A DNA stretch of 64,000 nt from NCBI GenBank assembly GCA_035772405.1, contig JAYKKM010000260.1:558001-622000 (forward strand), in the 5' to 3' direction. Source of the stretch: Chrysogorgia sp. JL179-B06. Lineage: Eukaryota > Cnidaria > Anthozoa > Scleralcyonacea > Chrysogorgiidae. A program made the position numbers and the translations under genes. The notes under the pieces are model-generated. The model searched no databases. It was not told where the DNA came from and saw only the letters and a list, made by a program, of their open reading frames with translations. Positions 56,790 to 64,000 of this stretch are shown here, piece after piece (positions within the stretch are counted from its first letter, which is position 1; each line of letters begins with the position of its first letter).

Positions 56790-58107
56790 CTGATTAAAAA
56801 ACTTAATTTATTGCATACAAATTCCGTATTATTACATTACAATTGCGAATAACTAGTTTGGGACATTAACTAGATGTGCTAACATTATTTTAAAGCAGAT
56901 TGTTTGTTGTTCTTCAATGCAATTAAGCAGAAATATGAAACCTTCATGATGACATGTTAGTTAAAGCACGTGCGCCTGAAAAATGCGACCCAAATACAAA
57001 GTTATTCGTTTCATATTAGAATGCCACATGGGCATTCGAAATGATACAATCTATTTTCGATGACAAACTGCTACAAAAAGTTATTAATAATATGGAATGT
57101 GGTTGAATTTCAGTCACGTAATATTCCTCGGGTGAGCGATATGCTGTTTATGTCAATCCTTTCACAAACAGCTTGCGCATGTTATACTATCCCTTGCATT
57201 ATATTTCCTGTTGAATTTTTGATTTTACAATATTAGTGGTAATGAACAACCAGTATGAACATTCTTCATTGCGCACAGAATCAGTAGAACTGCGTTTGAG
57301 AGAAACGCTCGAGGTTTATATGGCCATTTAAAGTCATTGAAATCGTTTATATAGAAAGTTCTCAATTTCTAAACTAAACGCTCGCAGGCACAATAACAGG
57401 AAATGCCCTCTGAGCGGCATATTTCTCTCGCTAGGAAAGTTCATCCCCAATTAAAGGGCAGTAAAAAAGACCAAGTAGCATAGTAAACAATGTATGATAC
57501 TGATATTGTTCTTTGGAAACGATTTTACTCAAGTAACCATATCAAAAGTTCTATATTTTAGAAGTTAGCACAAGTAACCACGGCAAATTAAAATAAATTA
57601 GATTATCATTCTATATTTTTAGAATGTTCGTGGTTAATTGTGTGAATTAAGTATTATTTGAATTCCAGTAATCGTAAGGTATATAATTCGCAAGGAAAAA
57701 GTAACTTGCAGTTGCGAATGCAATGGCCATGTAACGTGAAACTTATGCCCTGCAGGAAGCCTTAGTAACTTTGCAAATGCTTGACAAAAGTGTTAGTTCA
57801 TGAGTGTAGTGATCTTTAATTTGCGCTACTATGCGAAGTAAGAATAGTGTTGATCAGTTTTTTGCGTACTGTAGTTATGCACGGACGTGCGCAAGCGATA
57901 ACAGGCTTGTTTATTATTTCATTCCCAGAACAATACGAGAGGTTTTAAAGCCAAATTTTCGCTGTCAACTTACAGTATATGTATATAGGCAATTTTTTTA
58001 GTCAAAATTCCCAAAGTGTTTGCTCCTATAGATGTCCTAATGCCATTTTTGCCATTTGAAAACTATTTCCAAAACAAATTATAAAATGCTTAACGTGTAT
58101 TTTTCAG

Positions 58108-58321
58108 ACAATCAGTGACATTATTATTGGGACACTTCACTGAAAATATTTATTACTCCTCCTTGCCCCCTTTTCAATGTTGGATAAAGAAAAACACATT
58201 TCTATTTCATCGTACCATTGCTGTTTGTATCTCAACCGATTAGTACAACATTGAAAAGGGGGAGGATGGTAAAAAAATCGATTCATTTGATGTGTCCCAA
58301 GGTTTTTTTGTCACTGATTGT
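58108..58321. repeat. MITE copy 2 inside the TTAA element
   Basis: Perfect 13 bp ends acaatcagtgaca/tgtcactgattgt with subterminal gggacac/gtgtccc pairs. About 26 bp shorter than copy 1. No target duplication identified. Confidence 0.65.
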
Positions 58322-59388
58322 ATGTATATTTACAGAAACGTTTGTAACACAACTACACAAGTGGTTCTATTCGATACTGCGTGAATCTATGTGGTTTAAA
58401 ACTTGAACCTGTGGCCCTTCATATTATTTTCTGTTTGCCAATGGCAAATGATGGGTTTATACATCAAGAATATGACCCGGTCTGTGATGTGTATTACTAG
58501 TGTGGTAAGCCGGCACTCGGTAACGCAAACAACTACTGTGATGTCCACATATTGCTTAGAATGAACGGCTGAACGCGCGGCTGAATAGCACCGAACTGAC
58601 ATAATTGTCGAATGTGATACAGTGTAATATCAAATAGCACAGATGCCACAGCATAATTTATCAAATATAGTTAGCAAGAAAAACACAGAAATGTGAAACA
58701 TGTACCCTTCGTGAAACATATTATAAATATTTGTTTATCAATGAATGGGTCAGTTAATTGTAATAATTGCATGTTGCCTGTTGTCATTGTTGATCAGTCT
58801 TGCATTTACAACAACAGTATGAAATTTAACTTCTGCAGTGCAGTTCTCTTGAAAGTAGGTGGTTATATATTTCTGTTTTGGATATCTAAATAAAATAAAA
58901 TATAATATAATATATTCAGGAATACCAAGGATTTTGTTTTACTTTTACACTCTATTTGAGAGTCTCATGAAAGTGCCACAACCACAGTTCATCCGACATA
59001 TGCGTCTGTGCTCTTATGCCTCTCAATGTTTGAAATACGACAAGTAGAAGTATATTAAACAAAGCATACCAACTGTATGATGCATGAACGACTATTTGCA
59101 TCCGAAAAACGCAGTTTCAAGCTTATTATGACGAATCATATAAAGAAACCATAGTAAAATACTACAAGAATCTCCAGACGACTCTAACCAGTGACGTCAA
59201 ACCGCAACTAATTCGGTTCCAGACCCCGGACGTCTTGTTACTCAAAATGCTCACTTTCAGACAAAAAATAAACTACTTTCTAAAACCCAGAGAAAAAAAT
59301 GAATCACACCACGTTATTCAGCGCGTCAAAAACTATAAGAATATCAAATAAAACAGGGGTCGAAAATTTTGTTTCATAAACACTTTAA

Positions 59389-59720
59389 AAACACATATAT
59401 GATAAAACCTTTTCCTGGGCAGATTGCCAGACACATACAATTATAGGATATCTAGAGCAAGTCAAGTTATAGAAAAAACACATTTGGGATCATGGCAACA
59501 AGATTCAGTGTAGAGAAGACCTATAATTGCCAATGTAGAAAGAGTAAAAAATGTAGTTAAGGCAATAATAGCTCTTTGTAATTTCTTGCCAGTTACACAG
59601 TCTCAGTGAGGACAGTATTCATACTACCCAAGACATTTTGTTGATCAAGATCGTACAAGAGGAAGGGTTGCTCCTGGACAATGGAGAAATGAAGTAGAGA
59701 CCACTGCTGGCTGGTCAAGG
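59389..59720 (+). pseudogene. PIF/Harbinger transposase, 3' part
   Basis: Continues from 56071: KTHI, KPFPGQIARH, NTFGIMATRF (the Glu-containing region, here degenerate), RRPIIANVERVKNVV then IIALCNFL, and the C-terminal FVDQDRTRGRVAPGQWRNEV motif. At least three frame changes and a TGA are visible. Confidence 0.72.
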
Positions 59721-59722
59721 CT

Positions 59723-60140
59723 TCAAAGCAAATGCAAGAGGATAAAAAAATATTCAAGATCTGCTAAGCACAAGTTGTCCGATTTTCTTTTGCAGCCTTT
59801 TTGTGTAGCTGTACCAAGCAATGTTGCTGCAGAATGTCTGGATATTTCTTGGTGAGGTGGTGATGGTTGCGGTGATACTGAAGTAACCAAGGATGTTGAC
59901 GAGTTAGCATAACTGCTTGATTGTATAGGTGCTGCACATATACGGTTTTCTGGCAAGGACATGTTACTTTCTGTATCTTTGTTAGATATTGTCATTCAAA
60001 AACATGTTTTCAAAATATTTGCACTTTGGCAAAGCATGTACTGCAGCACCTGATTTTGCCATTCGATTACGTTTATCCAGACATCTCTTCAAGTTCTTCC
60101 ACTGTGACTCAAGGAACTTGACTATAGTAGGAAAGTGTAA
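59723..60140 (-). pseudogene. Harbinger accessory MADF/Myb-like protein
   Basis: On minus, convergent with the transposase: VKFLESQWKNLKRCLDKRNR, then GAAVHALPKCKYFENMFL, matches the end of a MADF/Myb-SANT DNA-binding domain. After an apparent frameshift near 59995 a Ser/Pro-rich tail follows (NSSTSLVTSVSPQPSPPHQE). Harbinger elements usually carry such a second gene that helps the transposase enter the nucleus and bind ends. The N-terminal half was not found. Confidence 0.6.
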
Positions 60141-60481
60141 ATGTAAATTCATTATTTTACATTATTTCAGTTAATAACAATCTGGTGTGAAGGCACCAAA
60201 GACACTTAACGAGCCAGTGTCATGGTCTCGGCATTCCCCTAGTCTGAGCTGTCCCCTGCGATTAACTGTGTATGCGTGAAAAAAGCAGACCGATGAGCAC
60301 GCAGGCAAAACTGGTCTGAATGCTCCCACAGTCTTAGTTATCCCCTTTTAAATTTCGCTTTTTAATCATTGCCTATTTCCAGAAATGGTTGAAACATTCT
60401 CAAGGAAGGCAAATTTTTGTTTTATAATTCTACTAAAGATTAGGTAAGATGATTATCGTGTTATATCTTTGTGTTGATACA
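60141..60481. other. Non-coding stretch
   Basis: No gene seen. Contains short sequences such as tcggcattcccctagtctga that look like dispersed repeat material. Confidence 0.3.
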
Positions 60482-61768
60482 CTAATGCAGTACATGCTGC
60501 TGCAACAATTGCTTATATAAAATCAGTATGTTTACAAAGTGCAATATACAATCAGTGTATAAAATTATTGGGATCATATAAAAAAAAACAGATTTACAAA
60601 ATTTTGCCAGAAACCTCTTACTGTGATGTCGACTCGAGCGTTTCGCCAGTGACACGTCATACGCAACTTCATCGATGGCAACTGCTAGCAGATCATATAC
60701 TTCGCCATGTCGTTGGTGGATGAAAACTCCTTTCCACAGGCACAGTGCGTTGGTAGACGTTTCAACTCCCATCGATAACGAAGATAGATTGCATCAAAGG
60801 ACTCTCCCTTATTGATGACATATCCCTCGTCAGCCAGATCGAGGAACCTTTCAGATGTTGGAGCTGGGCTTTGTATCTCGCCTCTCGCTCGTTTGCTACA
60901 TGGCGGCGTAATAATAATAATAATAATAAAGACGTATTAGGAGCATTATACAATAGTCTCAATGCTCTTACAACAATGTATATTTTCAATGATGAAGGGC
61001 TCCGCTCGAAACGTCAGTATTTCGTCACTAAAAATCTTGGCAATTTACCACCTTTTCACTTTGCTATATATCCAAAACACTGTCTACACAGCACTCTACT
61101 TTTTTATAATAAACCTTCAGATTTTTTCATGCATATGATTTTGCTCGTGTAATTAAGTATTTGAAAATATAACTAGTAGTGTAAATCCTTAATTATACAC
61201 TCGATATCATATGATTATCTCTACATATTATTATTGTGTAGAATGTTTGTGGAATTCTGAATTATACTTACAATGCTTCTTACTACTTTCGTTGTTCATT
61301 TCATCTCTAATCACTTTTCTGGACTGGCTCGGCAGGTCTGTCTACTCCACTGTTATGCTGCTGTACGATCTTCTCTGTAAGACCTTGACATATGATCTTA
61401 GAATTCTCGCTCTCTACGGCACAAATGCCAAAGAAAATAGGTATGCCAAGACCTCCTAATCGTGTTGGCAACGCGAGAAGCTTACGATCCTCTAAGGACA
61501 GATTTTGGCTGTCTGTGAGTGCAGGAAGGAGCTGGTTATTGATGATGCTGTCGATCTGTTGCAGCTGGTGTTGAATACCTGGGATCGTGCAGATATGATA
61601 GGTAAATCTGTGAGGGAATCCAGACACGAATGCAGTGTAGGCTGCTTGAGGCTCATACTTCGCTATGTCACTCGGCGCACGGAGCTGACTGGACCAGCTT
61701 TCGACGAGGGAATGCGACCGATGTGACACTTCCACTTGGCAAGCCTCAAGAGGTGAATCGTTCGGCAC
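60482..61768 (-). pseudogene. Retroelement RT polyprotein, C-terminal relic
   Basis: On minus: EPQAAYTAFVSGFPHRFTYH, then IPGIQHQL, LLALPTRLGGLGIPIF (61768-61307); after about 320 bp, NEREARYKAQLQHLKGSSIW (near 60890), then a Cys/His-rich part with THCACGK in one frame and GVFIHQRHGEVYDLLAVAID then EVAYDV in another. I recall this order from the C-terminal end of reverse-transcriptase ORFs common in cnidarian genomes. The RT core is absent. Frame changes and an inserted (TTA)n repeat show decay. Confidence 0.58.
60905..60990 (+). repeat. Dispersed repeat with (TAA)n tail, inverted copy 2
   Basis: (TAA)n followed by gacgtattaggagcattata and caatagtctcaatgctctta; inverted match to 55688-55765. 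It interrupts the RT relic. Confidence 0.6.
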
Positions 61769-61839
61769 CTATTGGCCTATATAGACCATTTGATTCATTG
61801 TGTAAATTTAACCAATTATTAAGCCATTAACATGCAAGA

Positions 61840-62125
61840 CTCTCCCCTTGACAAGTGAAATCGTCTGGCATTAGACAGAGTAAAAGAATAAAGTAGGGCG
61901 CATTGCATCTTACAGGGTTAATGCCCAACACTTTCCACTTGACGACTTGTCTGGTGCATCAGGATACATTGCACCTTAATGGGTTAGCAAAAGACATGGG
62001 CAGATAGTTTGGTTAACTCATGTCCAATACTTCCCCTTGATGATTAAAATCATCTGGTGCTAGACCAGGTAAAATAACAAAGTAGAGCACACCAGGGCGC
62101 ATTGCAACTTAACGGGTTACTGATG
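61840..62125 (+). repeat. Degenerate tandem repeat, about three units
   Basis: Recurring order: cccttgacaagtgaaatcgtctgg, agacagagtaaaa, gggcgcattgca, aacgggtta. Units start near 61845, 61935 and 62030; a weaker copy is at 63905-63960. No gene seen from 61769 to 62731 apart from this. Confidence 0.55.
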
Positions 62126-62344
62126 TCAAATGTCTCACCATTGGGAGCTGCAATTGACTACAAGAAGTTTGGTTTTAATCCAAGACAAAACCAGCAGTCG
62201 TATTTACATTAACAAAAGCAAATAGGCCTTTTTGTCATCTGATAGCATTTTGAAACTAAGGCAAATACAATAAACACCCTAAAAATATTACTTGTTCCAC
62301 TCTTTCTCAGTAAAAGGAGACAAACATGGCTGTTGTGATATCAT

Positions 62345-62445
62345 GTGCAATTGGCTCCATAGGGATATGGAAATTAGACCTTACGAATAATTTGTAATCT
62401 GCACATTGTGCTGATTACAAATTATGCATAAGTCTATGGGCCTGA
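62345..62445. repeat. Small foldback
   Basis: ataatttgtaatc and gattacaaattat pair perfectly around ctgcacattgtgct, with outer partial pairing of ccatag/ctatgg. MITE-like. Confidence 0.5.
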
Positions 62446-62731
62446 GAGCATGTAGAATGTTGTTTTAAGACTTTTCACTCAAAATTTCAAAGGTTTTCTA
62501 AAAACTAAAAAAATCAAGGCATGAGCTTTGCACACCACAGGGTATTAAAGAGGCTCCGTTAGGGGGGTCATCTTTCCAGTCAGTATATTTATAACAAGCA
62601 AAATGTCACTGTTGCTATTTAGTGTTATGTGAATTTACTTACAAATATATTTACAAAATTACCTACCAATTCTAGTATATTACCAAACTATTTACAGTTC
62701 ATGCAATAAAAAGAGGTTTTCCCAATAACAG

Positions 62732-63683
62732 TTATTGGAACTCTGTCGCACAGTCAGTGGAACATTCCAAACATTTTGAGTATTCAATCATAAATACATC
62801 TTCTGTGTATGGCATTCTACAATGGCAGAATAGTTCTTCTGTCTCTTCCACACTTCTACTCACGACACATTTTGACAGTGTTAATGGCAACACAGCTATT
62901 TCATCACACTGGAAGAACATGGCTAAGCGTTCTCTCATGAAACTCTGATCGTAGGCTTGCATACTTGGATTATGTCCATTGCAAAGACTAACTGCAACTG
63001 CAAAAAGACCACAATCTGATTCACCTTTTTGTTTTTGCATTGTTGGCCACTCAATTACCATGTTGGCAAGCTGGTGTTGAGCAAAGCTGCCAATTTAATT
63101 TATCTTTTTTTGACAGTTCCTGATAAAGTGAGTCGTAAACTTTTATTCTGTTTTCTTCGCATCCGATGTAAGTAACTGTCACCCAGTGGTTTCCAGCATT
63201 TAGAACTTGAACAAAGTCTTTACGTCCTTTCTGTACTTTAGGGGATTTGCTTTCAAAAGCCAACACAGAGTGAAAACCCTTTACTTCTGGAAACAGTTTT
63301 GAAATTAACCATTGTGCATGATCCATGTGTTCATCAGTTGACCAGTAGTTCTTTTGCAGCATTGTTAAAACCAGCTTTCCAGGGTTTTCATTTGCAGCAC
63401 AATGCAATGTTTCATTATTTTGGTGTTTTCGACCTCTTTGCAACCTTTTGGTGGTGTTGTTGTTTGCATTGTTGTTGTTTGCATTGTTCTTGCTGTTAGG
63501 ATTTTTGTCGATTTTCTTGCTGGTGTTACTGCGGGCTTTGTTGTTGTCATTCATGTTATTGTGTATGCTATTGTTGTCTATGCTATTGTTGTCTATGCTA
63601 TTCTTGCTATTGTTGGATGATTGTATCTGGTGGGCTGTCGTCAAATAGTACTGCACTGCAGTCAAGTAATTTGATACTGTCAC
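62732..63683 (-). pseudogene. Ulp1/C48-like cysteine protease with PHD-like tail, frameshifted
   Basis: On minus: an Asn-rich low-complexity N-terminus made of SIDNN repeats, then MDHAQWLISKLFPEV, GNHWVTVTYIG (His), IKVYDSLYQEL (Asp), a frame change near 63055, then MQKQKGESDCGLFAVAV (Gln and the nucleophile Cys) and FCHCRMPYTEDVFMIEYSKC, a degenerate start of a PHD finger. The order His, Asp, Gln, Cys fits Ulp1-type SUMO or ubiquitin-like proteases, which are also carried by some DNA transposons. All catalytic residues remain, so the frameshift may be recent or a sequence error. Confidence 0.65.
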
Positions 63684-64000
63684 ATGGTGGTGGTGTCGTC
63701 ACATGGTGGCGAAACGTCTGTGTTCAGTTGGGTTACTTGTAAGTCATGAAGCTCACTGGTCATATAAGGTGGAAGTTGGAACTTTGTTTTTCAAAAGCGC
63801 TGCATCATCGTTTAAAGGAATAAGGGTTGCTCTTTGAGTCACCCTAACAGTAGTAAAAAATAAGGTTATACAATGACATTTTCAAGAAAAACAAATGTGT
63901 TCTCCCATTGATAAATAAAATTATCTAGCCTTGGACAGATAAAAATAAGGGCATTAATGTTTTAGAGTGTATTGTGCAATACTGAGTTGAAGAGAGATAT
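63684..64000. other. Non-coding right edge
   Basis: No gene seen. A weak copy of the degenerate repeat at 61840-62125 lies near 63905-63960. Confidence 0.3.

Larger units (their letters stand above)
56076..59384. mobile_element. TIR DNA transposon of 3309 bp inserted at TTAA
   Basis: TTAA at 56072-56075 and 59385-59388 flank inverted ends reading AGTGTTTAT-A/G-AAAC, then AAATTTTCGACC and on through tttatttgatattcttatag (about 55 bp with few mismatches). Removing the element and one TTAA restores the Harbinger reading frame (AFSL|KTHI). TTAA targets are used by piggyBac and Kolobok; the ends lack piggyBac-like CCC. No transposase ORF is visible inside, so it is non-autonomous or decayed. It contains two copies of a MITE. 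Confidence 0.85.

Noticed and set aside
63402..63648. Plus-strand hydrophobic ORFs that look like membrane proteins
   Set aside because: They are antisense readings of the Asn-rich repeats of the minus-strand protease gene.

Overview
The window is eukaryotic and AT-rich. It has no bacterial operon structure. It holds introns with GT/AG borders, LTR and DNA transposons, a tRNA-derived SINE, MITE-like foldbacks and minisatellites. The protein families I recognise by memory (an expanded Crypton/DIRS-like tyrosine recombinase, integrase-core genes, PIF/Harbinger, an RT C-terminal domain with a CxCG motif, Ulp1-like protease) together suggest a marine invertebrate, most likely an anthozoan cnidarian. 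That assignment is inference. No complete conventional host gene is visible.

Positions 1-38897 are a tandem array of a roughly 11 kb unit. Copy 1 is 1-10577, copy 2 is 10578-21589, copy 3 is 21590-29136 (cut short inside RNase H) and copy 4 is 29137-38897 (starts at unit position 300). Each unit begins with about 4.2 kb of non-LTR DNA: a composite foldback, decayed minus-strand exons and decayed plus-strand exons. A Ty3/gypsy element follows. In copies 1 and 2 (and presumably in copy 3 before its deletion) the integrase is cut before its catalytic Glu and joined to about 2.1 kb of unrelated DNA. That DNA carries a bZIP-like, acidic-repeat transcription-factor-like ORF and a convergent DEDDh-exonuclease-like gene. 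Copy 4 instead has a full 5.75 kb gypsy element with 310 bp LTRs (one difference seen), a CAGG target duplication, PBS, PPT, gag, protease, RT, RNase H and integrase. The gag-pol junction has a U-UUA-AAC slippery heptamer, a 6-nt spacer and a GC-rich stem, so a -1 frameshift is very likely. Copies 1-3 carry shared stops in gag and/or pol.

The copy 4 element sits inside a plus-strand coding frame that continues in frame across the target duplication. The decayed rest of that gene runs to about 40080. A near-perfect 118 bp palindrome lies at 40239-40354, then a broken tyrosine recombinase gene (40510-41356) and a broken minus-strand integrase-core gene (42100-43051).

From 43 to 55 kb the sequence is mostly non-coding and repeat-rich: a SINE, ATTGGAATTCC repeats, nested inverted repeats, an about 18-copy minisatellite bracketed by 100-bp direct repeats, and a BEL/Pao integrase relic. 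From 55.7 to 60.1 kb there is a PIF/Harbinger element (transposase on plus, MADF/Myb-like accessory gene on minus). Its transposase is split by a 3309 bp TIR element inserted at TTAA. The rest holds a decayed retroelement RT C-terminus (60482-61768, minus), a degenerate tandem repeat, and a frameshifted Ulp1/C48-like protease with a degenerate PHD-like tail (62732-63683, minus). All similarity statements are by eye; no searches were run.
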